Below, one piece after another: positions 48,998-61,136 of a stretch of 64,000 nt of DNA. How positions within the stretch are numbered: position 1 is the first letter of the stretch; every line of letters begins with the position of its first letter. Origin of the DNA: Pezizomycotina sp. ARF18. Taxonomy: Eukaryota; Ascomycota. The translations under genes were made by a program, and so were the position numbers. The stretch lies in assembly GCA_002224055.1 (NCBI GenBank), contig AZLU01000027.1, forward strand, positions 170,830 to 234,829. Direction: 5' to 3'. The notes under the pieces were generated by a model that was given only the letters and a program-made list of their open reading frames with translations, ran no database searches and was not told where the DNA came from.

Positions 48998-49965
48998 TGA
49001 AGATACCAGCATTCCGGCTCTTTAATTTTCTTTTTCTCTCCCGCTCGAACAGCGTGTAATGGGAGATGTCATTGTAAGCTAAATTCAAAGATATGCTCAG
49101 CTTCACTAATCCCACAGTTTCGGTGTCACATCAACCGTTATACACTCGATCAGTCTCGCTTCGTAGGGTCGAGACTGACACTTGCCTATCTTGTTCCTGA
49201 GGTCAAAATAAATCGAAGAAAGAAATGTATCACCTTGGGCCTCCTTCGGAGGGATACTAGACTACACCTTGGGTTCGCAAATTATAAAAAAGAAAAAGAA
49301 AGAAAGAAAGAAAACGCCCACAGCAGGGAACCAAACAGAGACCGAAGCAAAAAGAAAGAAAACCAATCATTCAGCATACGCCTGCCCGGGTAAAGCCGTT
49401 GTGGTGCAGACAAGTCCGCTAAGCCAAACCCTTCGAGTGCCTTCACTGCCATGATTAATGATCGAAAGCCGGCTCTCAAATTATCCTCTATAAGGAAAGT
49501 GTTACTTATTACGCCATATAATGAATGTATTTACGACGATATCAACCGGTATAATTACTTGATTAGTTTGAAATGGACTTCAGATGCTAACTATATCAGT
49601 AAAACTTGTGACTTGGACATTAGGAATCTCCCTGAAAAGTAAATGTACACTTGTTAGCGATTCAGGATTGGGATAAAAAGCTTTCTGTTTTTATTTTAGT
49701 TTTTATTGTGGTTGAGCAATGCAATGTCGCGATGCCGGCACCGAATTATGCACAATGATATAATTTAGCGTGTGGTTATCAGAGCTTAAATCTATTATCG
49801 GAGGTCATACACATGCACATATAAGCCTTTCCCAAACTACAAGATCACGAGCTAAAAGCGATTTCCTCAAGAAGAAGAAGAAAGGAAGATATATCGATAT
49901 ATCAAGTCCTATTGTATTCAAAAACATAAGGATTAAAAAACCGGAGTACTCGAGTTGTATTGGTC
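48998..49965. other. Intergenic region ALG2/Rdx gene
   Basis: Nearly 1 kb between two genes on the same strand, with GAAA-type repeats near 49287-49312. No supported coding frame. Confidence 0.5.
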
Positions 49966-50759
49966 ATGGCGTCGCAAGCTAAGGACGGTAGCAGCAGCTC
50001 GTCGACTTCCATCCCGGTAACCGCCGCGACAGTAAACGACCTCCTCACGCCCCGTGTTACCATCCAGTTCTGCACACAATGCAAGTGGATGCTGCGGCGG
50101 CATACGTACGTTTCCAAAAAAAAAAAAAAAAACTTTTCGCCCCCGAACATGTTAATATATAATATAGAGCTAATTGAACATGCTTTTCGCTCTGCCGCTG
50201 CTAACTGGTCACTTGACAGTTTGCGCAGAGCTTCTCTCGACCTTCTCTACCGCTCTGGGGGAGGTAGCTTTAATTCCTAGCACCGGGGGCGTCTTTGTTG
50301 TCACGCTCGAAGTCGTCGCGGGGGATGCAGCGCAGAAGGAACCGCTTCGTCTGATGTAAAAATCACCAGAAGACGATATGGGATAGGAAAGTCGACGGTG
50401 GTTTCCCAGAGACCAGGAGTTAAAAGTGAGGATATTCCCGTCTTTTGTTCTGACTATTCGTATTTGCAAATATAGGGAAATTTATAGCTTTACTTTTATC
50501 TATTTCTCAGCTCTCTAATTTCCTTATACCGATATAGAAACGGGTGAGAGACATAATAGATCCGTCCCGCAATCTGGGTCATGTCGACGGTAAGAAAGGT
50601 ACGAATAGTAATAATGCGGAAGCTGCAAACACAGCGGCTTCTAGTGCATTAGGAGAAAACCCGAGCCACGACGTTCAGGTCGTCCTCAGTGAAAGAAAGG
50701 CGGAGCAAGAGAAAGCTGAAGCGGAAAAGAAAATATACGAGTGCGAAGACTGTAAATAA
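49966..50759 (+). CDS. Rdx/SelW-family thioredoxin-fold protein (Cys form)
   Basis: Fungal member of the Rdx (SelW/SelT/SelH) family, small thioredoxin-like redox proteins. MASQAKDG starts at 49966. The core begins PRVTIQFCTQCKWMLR with CxxC at 50071-50082, where animal homologues often have Cys-x-x-Sec; here both are Cys codons. An intron (about 50104-50219, with A17) precedes FAQ and ELLSTFSTALGEVALIPSTGGVFVVTLE. Then WDRKVDGGFPET and, after another intron (about 50431-50538), KRVRDIIDPSRNLGHVDGKKG. A 50-residue charged tail rich in Ala/Glu/Lys ends IYECEDCK, giving a second CxxC (50742-50753) immediately before TAA 50757-50759. One-base losses are apparent before AAY (about 50096), in QEL (about 50228) and near 50421. 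It is convergent with ARP3, 160 bases apart. Confidence 0.85.
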
Positions 50760-50918
50760 TATATAATTCCAACAACTTCACACAAAAAAGTATTCGTTTT
50801 ACAAACCCTACAAGCTCGACTCCTTGGTATTGTCTCTTTCTCACCTTTTCTTCTTTTTTTATGGCTGTAAACAAGAATTTAGAATAATTACATAAAATTG
50901 AAAACGAGCAAATATCCC

Positions 50919-52796
50919 TTAATTGCCTCCACCGGGCCACCAAGGAGCGCAAATCTCCTGACAATGCTTGGACCAATCTCGTCGTACTCTTGTTTGGTAT
51001 GGCAATAGCTTCGGAACTCTGGCGTCTGGCCAAAAGACTTCCTCCGAACCAAGGGCCGTGCCTCTGCCTCTTGTGGGTGATGACCTGAACCTCAAGACCA
51101 CCAGATTTCATATGTGACCCGACATGACCTCGGAGCGCTTGATGCGGGCGTCGACCATGTGTCGGATATCACGCTGAAGGCGGCGTCCGAAGTCCTTGAA
51201 CAGTGTTGAACCTCCAGAAAGGACGATATTCTGTGAAAGAAATGAAAGAGATTAGATAAAGTTACAAAAGTATATACAGCGACCTGGCGAATAAAATACC
51301 TTGTAGAGGCCTCTCCGGACATCGATAGGCGAGGACTGGATGACACCATCAACCACTTCGGGGAGTGGGGTCAAAAAGTCGCTGGAGTAAATTTCGGGAT
51401 TGAAGAAGATTTCCGGCGCCAAAACCGCTCGTAACCAACGTCCACAGACACCTTCCTCCCAGCACCCTGATCGGCCAGGTACTTCTGGAACCTCTCGGGT
51501 TCCCGGTCGAAGCGGCTGAACTCTTTGACGATATCGGGGCAACGTAGCAGAATTCCTCCTTGATGCTCTCGGCGGTTTTCAATGAGCTGTCGGGTTCACC
51601 GCGGTCTCGAAGTAAGGACTGAACAAAATAGGTGATGTCGCGACCGGCAATAGGTATGGATCTGATCGACGATCCAATTACGTAGCCCTCAGCGACAGGG
51701 ATGACGTGCGTCACACCGTCTCCGGAGTCGATAACAGTTCCGTCAATGACCGATCCTGACCTTCGAAGACGTCCACGACGCTGCCAGAGCTAGCACTGCC
51801 TGAACAGCGATGTAGAGACCTGCGCAGTTGAAAGACTCAAACATGATTTCGGCTGTGCTTTCACGATTCTCTGGAGGGTTCATTGGCTAGCATGACAGAG
51901 ATATCCAACATAGATTAGCAACAAGAAATATTTGCGCTCGCCGTACTCTGGGGATAGATGGTTCACTGTACCGGTTCGGTAAGGAGGAAGTAGTGATCTT
52001 CTGGTTCGACGCGGAGATACTTGAAGATAGAGCTTTGCCAGAAACGTTCCATGTGGTCCTTCATAAAGATTAGAATTATTTCACTCACAAAACTCCTTTT
52101 TAAGGCAAATTTGGAGACTTTGGTATCGGGACCTACCCAGTTCTCTATTTGACCGTGTCTAATTGGATAGTGAATCCCGTATCCTACTCGCAATGGCATT
52201 CAAATTTAGCAACGCAAAGCCAAATAAAATTTCCTACAACTCAAAATGTAAACCGGAAACTAACCAGGTCCTTGCGCTTGTGCTAATGCTTCATCGCCGA
52301 TGAAAAAGTCCAAGTCTTCTGTGCCTCGCTTCCCGGAGAGATGACCGCCCGGACCGGCACCGCCAGTGAGAAAGCTTGGCTTCTGAGCAACCGCAGGCCG
52401 GCCACTTCCAGTACCTCCGGCGCCCGCAGCAGGGCCCTTGGTCGCTATTGCCGTGGGAAATACGAAAGAAGGCGCATCGTTGCCGGCGAAACCTGAGAGG
52501 AACCGTTTAGTATAAGAACTTCTGTAGTTGGTTATTTGGCAAAGGTGTTGACGCTGACGCTGACGTACCTAGTTTCGAGTATCCAGTACCGCTACGAGCC
52601 GTGAACCGAAAACAAACATTAGTGATGGAAACTCGTTGCTGTTTTAAGATCTCAAGTCGTTCAAAACTTCGAAGGAATGTCTGGTAGGGTTGTCTCGAGC
52701 ACGAAGCCATTGCTGGTGGAGGGTATAGAACGGAAGAGCGGGTGGAGGGGCAGAAACGCACTTGTCAATAACAACGGCCGGAGTCTGGTTCGCCAT
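50919..52796 (-). CDS. ARP3: Actin-related protein 3 (Arp2/3 complex)
   Basis: Core nucleating subunit of the Arp2/3 complex that builds branched actin. ATG 52794-52796 gives [11 protein letters not shown], then an intron to GTGYSKLG, a further intron, and [19 protein letters not shown]. The Gly/Pro-rich loop typical of ascomycete Arp3 precedes [17 protein letters not shown]. Then come [15 protein letters not shown], an intron, and [52 protein letters not shown] and [21 protein letters not shown] with [19 protein letters not shown] follow. Next are [22 protein letters not shown] and [13 protein letters not shown], an intron, [14 protein letters not shown]-type sequence, [17 protein letters not shown] and the C-terminal LGGPGGN-like end at TTA 50919-50921. 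Many frame changes separate these blocks, but every block of the family is present. Confidence 0.93.
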
Positions 52797-53846
52797 GTTT
52801 CACTCTCGATAGAAACCTTTACTACGAGATAAAGCTGTCAGCAAGGAAGCGATAGCTTTATATACTGGAGAAGGAGAATGGGAGGAGCTGTAATGCATAA
52901 GGATACCTTTTCTACTCGGACGGCTTCAGTGTTTTGGAGCTCTGATATACGTTTTTTTTTTTTTTTTTTTTTCCTATGTGGAGAATGGAGAGTCAAGTAG
53001 CTTTCTCGCGAGAGTGAAACGCTTACTGGGGCCTCTTTCCCTTGGGGTGGAGCTTACTCGTTTTTGCTTGGGGGGGGGGCGTTACCGAGAAGAACTGGAG
53101 AAGATTGGACGGTGACGGAAAAGTGGTGGTACTCGATACAGCAGCAAGGGGAAGGAGCTGTCGTGGTCGGTTGATTCAGAATTCAAAAACACCAACAACA
53201 ACTAGAAAAACTTTCTTCTTTAATTTATAATTACTTAGTAGGATAATACAAAAACCCACACTCGGGTTACAGCTTTCCCTTGTTGGCTTTTTTTTTTTTT
53301 TTTTTTTCTTTTTCTTTTTCTTTCTTTTGTTTCAAGATGAGAGTAGTCATGATACAGATTTGATTTATATTTCCCTTCTACTTTCTGTGATTCTGTTTGT
53401 TTATTTATATATATAAAAAAAAGAGCAGTGCTCCTCTCTTTCTTCTGGTTCTCTTTCCCTTGTTGCAAAAGCATCTAATCAGAACCCAGAAAAAAAAAAA
53501 AAAGGACTTTCCTCCTAACTCACAGGAGATGAGCTTCAGTACCATCTTCCTCATCGTCACTCATTTGGAAGGGAGCTCAGGATAGTCAGGAAGCCGTTCG
53601 CTATCCCCACCATAAGCTCAAGCACTCATTTTTGAAACCTCCACAGAAATAGTGTCTTTACTACACATTCTTTTGTCTTCTTTGCATCACTCCCTTCTAT
53701 CCTCAGGTAGGACCAATTTTCCCAGATACACTTGCAAACGACCAACCGACTCCTTGATCCCGTTACCTACATACACAACCACTAGCTCGCGGAACTATTT
53801 TCACCCTTTAGCTTGAGAACCCGTACGTTTACGTCTTCAATTTCGC
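52797..53846. other. Divergent intergenic region ARP3/taspase
   Basis: About 1.05 kb. Contains T22 near 52951, G9 near 53072, a T/C-rich block with T20 near 53289 and A13 near 53491. No gene is supported. Both flanking promoters must lie here. Confidence 0.5.
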
Positions 53847-55531
53847 ATGGCGGCCCCAAATTCGATGGTCCGGCGACTTATTTAATTATCGAGATACCTG
53901 AGCAATGCTCGATCTTCGTCCATGCTGGTGCGGGATACCACTCACAGCAGAATGAAGCTCAGCACCTCAGAGCTTGCCAAAAGTGAGTTGCAATCTACCC
54001 CCCCCCCCTTTTTTTTTTTTTTTTTCTTTACTTTTCCCCCTTCTTCTTCCCGTTTTCTTTCCCATTTTCCGCATTTGTAGAGTTGAGATATTGTTACTGA
54101 CGGAATTCGGATCCTAGTGCTTGCCGGGCAGGAATGGCAATTATGATGAACGGAGGGGACGCGGTGGATGGCGTCGAGGCAGCCATCAAGTTCTCGAGGA
54201 TGACGGAATTACGAATAGCGGTTACGGAAGCAACCTTACCTCCGAGGGAAGAGTCGAATGCGATGCCTCAATAATGGATTGGGATGGGAGAAGTGGCGCG
54301 GTTGCCGCGGTAGACAGTGAGTTGTGAAAGACCCGATTTCTAATTTTTTTTTTTTTTTTTAAGAAAAAAAAAAATGTTTTGCCCTCTAAAATGAAATTAT
54401 AGATGCTGATGATTTTTACTGCTTTTACTATAGTGGTCAAGAATCCTATTTCCCTATCGAGGCTCATTCGAGATAACGCGATGCATCCTTTCTCTTTGAA
54501 GCGGGTGCCACCAAACTTCCTTTGCGGGCCGGGCGCTGTACGATATGCTATGGAATACAATTATCCGACCTGCAAGAACGAAGCCTTGGTTTCGCAATCG
54601 GCCAAAGCAAGATACCTAAAATGGCGAAAAGAGCTTGAAAGCGTCGAACGGACCCTCAAAAGAGCAGCAATTGGCCCCAATATACGTCCCAAGACGTATG
54701 CCTTGCCTGCTGCCGAACTTCCAATTAACACTCCTCTTCCCGCAATGGCCGCTCCACAACCGCCGCCGCCGTCAACCCCAAGCATGATAAGCGCCGATGT
54801 AGATTTTGTCTCCGATACCGTCGGCGCGATTTGCATAGACAAACAAGGGAGGATGGCTGCCGGCTCATCAAGCGGCGGTATCGGCATGAAGCACCCCGGC
54901 AGGGTTGGCCTGCCGCTCTTGTCGGAACTGGAACTTGGGTAAAAAGTGAAAATGGAGGATGCTCGGGGTCGTCACGAGCGCACTGGCGAACATATGACAA
55001 ACACTCTCATAGCCCGCACGGCATGTGATAGGCTATGGGACGAGGATGATGATATTGGCGGTACGAGGGATATTATCCAGCGGCTTTTCATGGGTTCGTA
55101 TAGAAGCTTTACTTCTTTCAAGCTTTGTTTCGGATATAAATTGACAAGACATTTTTTTTTTTTTTTTTTTTGCCGTTAATAGATTCATCAGCAGTGAAAA
55201 ATGCTTCGTGCGCCGGCGCGATCGGATTTCTATCCGCCAAAGTCGAGAATTTTTCCAGTAATAAAAGGATGATATCGTTCGTCTTTGGCCATAATACTGA
55301 TTCCATGGTAAGAAAGACAATCTCTATCTATACTGTTGGTTTCATATGTTCTGGTATAAGCTAACCGTCGAGTTATAGGCCGTTGCATCCATGAGTGCCA
55401 ACGAGAAACAGCCTCGCGTTATCATGTCGAGAAGCTATACGACACCAAAGCTTTCCGTTGGTGGTTTCTCGAGAGTTATTGCCGTGCCTGAATCAACTAT
55501 CCGCGGAATTAACCGTTATATCCCATTGTAG
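53847..55531 (+). CDS. Taspase-like threonine aspartase (Ntn hydrolase)
   Basis: Type 2 asparaginase/taspase-1 family; the precursor self-cleaves before a catalytic Thr. In order: PEQCSIFVHAGAGYHSQQNEAQHL, an intron with C10T17 near 53999-54026, CRAGMAIMMNGGDAVDGVEAAIKF and GYGSNLTSEGRVECDASIMDWDG. An intron of about 90 bases with T17 and A12 leads to VKNPISLSRLIRDN. A linker of some 90 residues follows, then SDTVGAICIDKQGRMAAGSSSGGIGMKHPGRVG with the nucleophile Thr at 54817-54819. RTGEHMTNTLIARTACDRLW comes next. After introns with T18 tracts: FGHNTDSM, AVASMSANEKQPRVIMSRSY, TAG 55529-55531. The start is uncertain (53847 or 53865). Frame changes lie near 54192 and 54930. It could be a general isoaspartyl peptidase, but GRVG and the long pre-Thr linker favour taspase. 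Substrates unknown. Confidence 0.82.
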
Positions 55532-56043
55532 ACTTGTTTCTCTTTCCGGCGTTTGTTTGGGTTTCCTTTGTCCTTTACATCAAGTAGAATTGCATAAGCC
55601 ATTCGGAGTTCGGTTTCACTGCTTTTTGTCCTCTCAAGCGACCTAGAATCATGTTTTTCGTCTGCGGTTATATTCATTTCCTTGTCTAATAATTTTTCAG
55701 CGGAGTTTCTGATAGAAAACGTTGCTTCATGGAGTACTAAACGTGAATAGCTTCTGGGTGTAAAACACAGTCCTTGTTAATTCCTGTTTGTCATTATAAT
55801 TTTTTTCTTCTGCATTTTCCCGATTAGTACCATAAACTACACTGGTCCCTCTCTAGAAGGTCTAATACAAACATAATATTCGTACATTATGGTTTCGTCA
55901 ATGTCGGAATATAGAAGTAGATAATTAAACAAAAAAAAAGAGAAGAAAAACTAAGATAATACCGTAAAAACTTGGGACCAAACTCCTATATCAAGTGAAA
56001 AGGAAGAGCAATGCAAGTTTGATAAAAAATGTGAATAGAAATA
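55532..56043. other. Convergent intergenic region taspase/TFB4
   Basis: AT-rich 3' flanks of both genes. The true TFB4 stop may lie inside the right end, near 55995, if the Lys-rich tail is read in the alternative frame. No separate gene seen. Confidence 0.5.
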
Positions 56044-57361
56044 CTACGGCGCGGACTTTCTGCAGCGCTGTTCGTCCCTGTACCGGTGCCATTGGCAACG
56101 GCCAGTTTCTTTTCTTCTTTGCCTTTTTCCGAACAGCAGGTTTGCCTTGGTGTCCAAGGAGGTTACGTCGAGCTTATTCCCACAAGTCGTACAAACGGCG
56201 CCAGACGGCGGAGCGCAGAAGACTATCGAGGTTTGGCAAGCCATTTTTAGTACCTTTGCTTCATTCTTGTTTCACCTTGACTACTCGCCCCCCCTTGGTT
56301 CAGATAATCATAGGGAAGATTGTACTTACTACTGAGGCATATCGAGCATACGAATCCAAAGTCAAGGACTTTCTTGTGGCAAAAACAGGCCGATCGAAAG
56401 TCCACGTCGACCTGGGTTGGCAATATTAGAGCTTGCCGGGAGTTGAAATCTGGGAGGAACGACACCATGAGATACTGCAAAAACCTTCGGGTGCTCCAGC
56501 GACATGTATATGCCGCCTGTTGCGTCGGAAGCTTGCTGCAGAAGCTCGTGTCGCCGCGTATTTTGGCAACATCTATGGGGATTTTCTAGAAACAAACATT
56601 CAGTAAGCTGAAAACGTCGAGATTCGTGAACCGACGCAAAAAGCAGCCAAAGGAATTCCGCCATACCATCTTCTGCGCAGCGAAGATACTGTTCATAACA
56701 GGAATATACTGCATGGAAAGGTCCCCGCTGACGCTGACGATCAGTATCTTCGCGTGCATCTCCAGCTTCGAATCGTCGTCCTTTTCCTTCGCCGCGTCGT
56801 CTGTGGCGATCTGTTCTTTCCCTTTGCTGAAGCACATCTTGTTGATGTAACTCAGGGCCATCGACAGTGCCCCCGATATGCTCGAGCTGTTGGCGTCTAT
56901 CTTGCCGTTCCTCAAGTCCGTGCTGTCCACTAGCTTCCGCATCGAGTCGGCAACCTCATCCTCAATCACCCGGAACACACGGTACTTGTTCGCGTCCCGC
57001 AGCGGGTCGACCTCCACGTCTGTTTCTGCTTCGCTTTCTTCTTCTCCTTATCGCCACCACTGCCTCCGGATGCATCGCTTTTCGACAGCGCCGAGGGCGG
57101 GACGCGGAACCTAGGGTCGGGGGGGCTGAGGAACACGGCCTTATCGACGTGGCTACCGATTACCGCGGCTTTATTCGCGTGGCTGAAGGCGAGATGGGCG
57201 TTGATGAAGATGAGGATGTCGGCGACGGCCTTCTGGAACGGCAGGATGTCCTTCAGGTGCAGCCAAGCGGACGGGTTCGTGTCGAAGACGACTACTAGGA
57301 GGGACGGCAGGTCCATCGACACCTTCGGGTTATAGTGGTCGGTGCCGTCGACGTTGTCCAT
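56044..57361 (-). CDS. TFB4: TFIIH core subunit Tfb4 (p34)
   Basis: vWA-fold subunit of general transcription and repair factor TFIIH. ATG 57361 gives MDNVDGTDHYNPKVS. Next are PSLLVVVFDTNPSAWLHL, ADILIFINAHLAFSHANKAAVIGSH, RVIEDEVADSMRKLVDST, SISGALSMALSYINKM, and LIVSVSGDLSMQYIPVMNSIFAAQK. After an intron: KIPIDVAKIRGDTSFLQQASDATGG, then LPDFNSRQALILPTQVDVDFRSACFCHKK and the C4 finger CFCHKK...FVCSICLS...IFCAPP...CTTCGNKL. The annotated end (56044) follows the frame of the finger. A one-base shift would instead give a Lys-rich tail (KPAVRKKAKKK) like other ascomycete Tfb4 proteins and a stop near 55990. About four frame changes occur. Confidence 0.9.
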
Positions 57362-58432
57362 CCTGTCCCATGGCAGAAGGACCTGCTCCGACGGGAACTC
57401 TCAGTGCAATAAAACAGAAAATAATAGTGCCCTAGCCCCCTGTATCCCCAATTTCGAAACAAATCTCCTTGTCGAGGTGGTTTCTGTTCAAGTCTGGCAG
57501 ACTTGCGACTGAGTTGTTGAATACTTGGTCAGTTGAGTTTTAACTGTGTGACGAATAAAGAAAGTTCTTGAGAAAGGTGAAGCTTCAGATAAAATAAGGC
57601 TGTCTTGCTTGGCATTTGGCGACTGAAAAAACGTGACTAAATTAGAGCTATATACAAAGCCAACGCGCCTAAGTTCAAGAGCTACCCGCTACAGATACGA
57701 GTAGACTACTAAGTAGTATTGTTACTATTTTCAGATAGACATTGAAGGGGAATACTACTTATAATCCAATAGTGACGATCACCAGCAGCTGCTGCAATCG
57801 GATAGTCCTCCTCTAGTCCTAGAACGGGGGTTTACACCTTGAAATCTTAGTAGAGGCTTTTCCGCAATCGGTTGGAGATGAGACGATAAGATTAGGAGTG
57901 ACGAAAGTAGCGAAGAGAGGAAAAAGAAAAGAAAGGTATAAAAAAAGAGAGGACATGTGCTTGCTGCAAGTTGTTGCGCCAATGCGGAATAAGATGGAAC
58001 CGCCTGCAACAATTTCGAGACTGGAAGGGAAACAGGTGTTATCTAGTACCTTAAGTACTTGATTACTTGAACTACTTATAGATCGGAGGCCCCAGCTTTC
58101 TTCTCAAAAATATCACCGTAACCTCCCTTTCATCGTATAGGTCTTCTAGAAAGTTTATATCGCAATTCTACTAAATCGGCGTATACTGTTGTAGGCAATT
58201 TTTTCTTTACCAGCAGCTTCCTTTGCAGATTATTTTCCAAAAGACTTGTTTGTCGTTATTTTTTTACTAACATTTCTGCTGCAGATAAGAGCCGCAAGGA
58301 CTTGCCATTTAAACAACACCTTGCGGCTACAGCTTGCGGTTCTTTGCCTTTTACATTTAATTTTTCATACTCGCGCTATCTGGATAAATCTACAAATCAA
58401 CTATATCTCCAATAACTCTTCCGAAAGACACT
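57362..58432. other. Divergent intergenic region TFB4/SSP120-like
   Basis: About 1.07 kb with no supported gene. The 200 bases before the right-hand ATG are T-rich, including TTTTTTACTAAC-like sequence, and may contain a 5' UTR. Confidence 0.5.
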
Positions 58433-59233
58433 ATGTTAAATCTCCTAGCAGCTGCTAGCATATGCCGCTGGCGACATTGCTATTGCTGTCCCACAGAGTT
58501 CCTTAGCACACAACACGGAAAAGAAGGATCACAAAGGCGACTGGGGAGCTCTCCACATGGAAGGTGAGCGATGGCAGGCCTTATTTCTAGTCTTGGTCAA
58601 TGGCATGTATGGGTTGCGAGCTCTGTGCTAACGGAACTTCTAATGATAAGAGGAGCATCATCTCTACAACTTCGACCCCGAGCCTTCTTCTCGCTGCACG
58701 ACTTCAACGACGACCACCAGTGGAGCGAGGATGAGATATTGCGCACGTACGGTATCAACACGGATACCTGGAGCTTGGTGACGGACACTGGCCACGACGA
58801 TGAGAGGCCCGAGGGCCACATATCGGAGGAAAGGAGAGCTCACATCGTTAATAAGATCTTGGGCTTATGGACTACAACAACGACAAACAGATCTCGCGGA
58901 CGAATTCGTGCAGTTTTGCAAGGAAGGCGGGAAGCTGCCTGATTTCGGCCTGGGACCGGGACATCATGGTGATGACGAGTATGCTTCCTCCCCCGCCCTC
59001 CTTCTGGCGAAACAGTAACTTATGCTGATAATTTCTACTAGATACGAGTATGAGATCCACCACTATGAAAGTACCACGACGAGAACACCAAGGAGGAAGA
59101 CCTGACACATCCAGAGGATATCGCGCATTTCAAGAAGCATGAGCAGGAACACGAGGCGGAAGAAGCGTTCGAGAAGCTACAGAAACAGAAGGTTATCGAA
59201 GCAAATATTCCCGCCAAGTTTAGGTCTAACTAG
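58433..59233 (+). CDS. Ssp120-like secretory-pathway EF-hand protein
   Basis: Luminal calcium-binding protein of the fungal Ssp120/nucleobindin-like group. ATG 58433 opens MLNLLAAA..., a probable signal peptide, then (one base out) GDIAIAVPQSSLAHNTEKKDHKGDWGALHME. An intron (about 58566-58658) joins EEHHLYNFDPE to FFSLHDFNDDHQWSEDEI. That stretch is EF-hand 1, with D-N-D ligands and a final E. Then GHISEERRAHIVNKILGL, and, one base out again, MDYNNDKQISR with DEFVQF: EF-hand 2 with all ligand positions. GGKLPDFGLGPGHHGDDEY, an intron, EIHHYEKYH and HPEDIAHFKKHEQEHEAEEAFEKLQ follow, ending in VIEANIPAKFRSN, TAG 59231-59233. A G is missing in the GAGGCC expected before FFSLHD (about 58680). Role in cargo sorting is known for Ssp120, inferred here. 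Confidence 0.85.
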
Positions 59234-59510
59234 TAGCTTGGCCTTTGAATACTGGGTTTGCTGTTTTATGTAATTGGAGTTCAAATTACCCTCTATGTTC
59301 TATTGAGCTTTAGTTTGGAAGCATATGCAATGGCTGTTTTAAAATCATAATTTGGCGGGCGGTTGAGAATCCTGTACCCCTTTTTGTGTGCATGCATCTT
59401 TCGTCTACTGTATATATAATCATCTGAGCTCAGTTAGGTACCGAAAGTATTTATTTCCGGAGCTAAATTTATATCAAATACATAATGGAACACCTTCGGT
59501 GCCCAGCTCT

Positions 59511-60925
59511 TTACTCGTTCCACGTGAGGCACTTTACTTGCCATTTTATGTCGCTGCTGTATAGTTCGGTTATAATCTGCGAGAACTCTGCAGTAATGTT
59601 TTGCTTCATTTCGTCTAAATCATCCTCGTTCGCATTCTCGTGCACATGAACCCAGCAAGGCCGCGGCGGGTCGTTCAGGAGCGCTATCTTTACGGCCGCC
59701 GGATATGAGTGCCGCGACGAAGGTAGGATGCCCAAATTTACGTGCGCGATCGGCGGGATCCGACCTTTCATGGCCGCTATTCTGTCGACGGCGTGAGCAT
59801 TCGACTCATGGAACAGCACTATCTTGGGGTAATTCACATGCGCACTGTGGACATCCACAACATCGGCATTCACTACCTCACCGTCGCTACCGCTGTGCAC
59901 TTCCGCCCGCCAACCGTTACCCTCCGCGCCGCGCCTGCATGCTTCAATGCTCCAGCGATTGATGTCCCACCCTAGTACAAGCGACGCCCCCGCGGCAATA
60001 TAGGAGAAAGCAAAATACCCGATACCCACGTACAAATCCACCACGGCGCATTGTTCTCTATCCACTGTTGTATCACGGTAGTGCTTCAGCAGCCTCGCCT
60101 TTTCCCGCAGGTTACCCCGAGAGAACATGACGTGCAGCGGCGGCCACGTCTGATATATCCCGTTCTGCCTGACAGAAACCCACAGTGCCTTATCAAAGTC
60201 CTTCTCATTATAGTCATCGGACCCAAAGTCGCCGCCATAGAGCGGAATGATATCTACCGGCCGCCGCATGCGGTTGTTTTCATCGTAGTCACCGGTGGTC
60301 GGGATGGGGGAATTCACCGCGATGTGCGTGACGTTGAACTCCTTTGCTACGGCCGCGTAGGCGTCGTCTCTTACCCCGTCTGGGATGGCTTTTATAAACT
60401 CGTTCACTGCTGCGACGCGAGTACGTGCGATATCCGGAGGAGGAGCAGCGGATGGTACAAGGAGTATTTTTGTGGCTTCTTAAGTAGATCCGTGAGCTCG
60501 GAGATGGGCCGTCCTCCCTCCGGCTGCAGAAATTCGGCGATGAACGGTCGGGTGATGTGATAAATGTCTCTGGGGGGTTGCGGCGGTGTGGGCTTCTTGC
60601 CCTTTTCAAATTTGAAGATTTGCAGTCTCTCGTTTTTCTCAAGATCCCGGAGCCCAAGTCTTTCGAGGATCTCTGAATCGCCTGCCGAGCTTTCCTCCGC
60701 ATTTTTCTCATCGAAATCGACATGGCTATCCTTCGATCCAGCAACATCGACTTCAAGAGCGGAAAAGACGAGGAAGAGATCGAATTCCCTGTCATCTTCC
60801 TCATACCTACCCCATTTCAGTATTCTCTCGCCGAATTGTCGTCGCTCTGTGAGCCTCTCGCGGACTGTTTTCAGAAGCGGGGCCGGAGTAGAACCCCGAC
60901 CTGCTGAGTCGTCGTCATCTTGCAT
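59511..60925 (-). CDS. TRM12: tRNA wybutosine-synthesis transferase Trm12/TYW2
   Basis: Class I SAM-dependent enzyme that transfers the 3-amino-3-carboxypropyl group to tRNA-Phe G37 during wybutosine formation. ATG is at 60925 (MQDDDDSAGRG). The N-terminal domain ends KKPQKYSLYHPLLLL. One frame change near 60405 leads into AVNEFIKAIPDGVRDDAYAAVAKEFNVTHIAVNSPIP. The catalytic domain shows LWVSVRQNGIYQTWPPLHVMFSRGNLREKARLL, then VVDLYVGIGYFAFSYIAAGASLVLGWDINRWSIEACRRGAE (SAM motif I and the acidic residue after strand 2). HVNLGILPSSRHSYPAAV (the NLGxLPSS motif) follows, and the end is DIKWQVKCLTWNE, stop 59511. Length about 470 residues, normal. No introns seen. Only one indel, making this the best-preserved gene of the window. 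Confidence 0.9.
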
Positions 60926-61136
60926 CTTAAAAAAGATCCGGGAAAAAAAGAAAAAAAGAAAAGAAGCTTAAACAGGGAAGGATTTTTGGCGTGGTGTAAA
61001 ATTAAAATTCGCTGTTGAGGAGGTCCCAAATTTAAAATTCCTCATCCCGACCTTCAACTCCGCAATTTTTTATAGTTAAGCTCCTTCTCAGCCCAAACTC
61101 ACAGATAGCTAGAATATCACGACATTCCGCCGATCA

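Noticed and set aside
49966-50759. Selenocysteine in the Rdx/SelW protein
   Set aside because: Both positions of the CxxC are ordinary TGC codons, and no in-frame TGA or SECIS-like context is needed.
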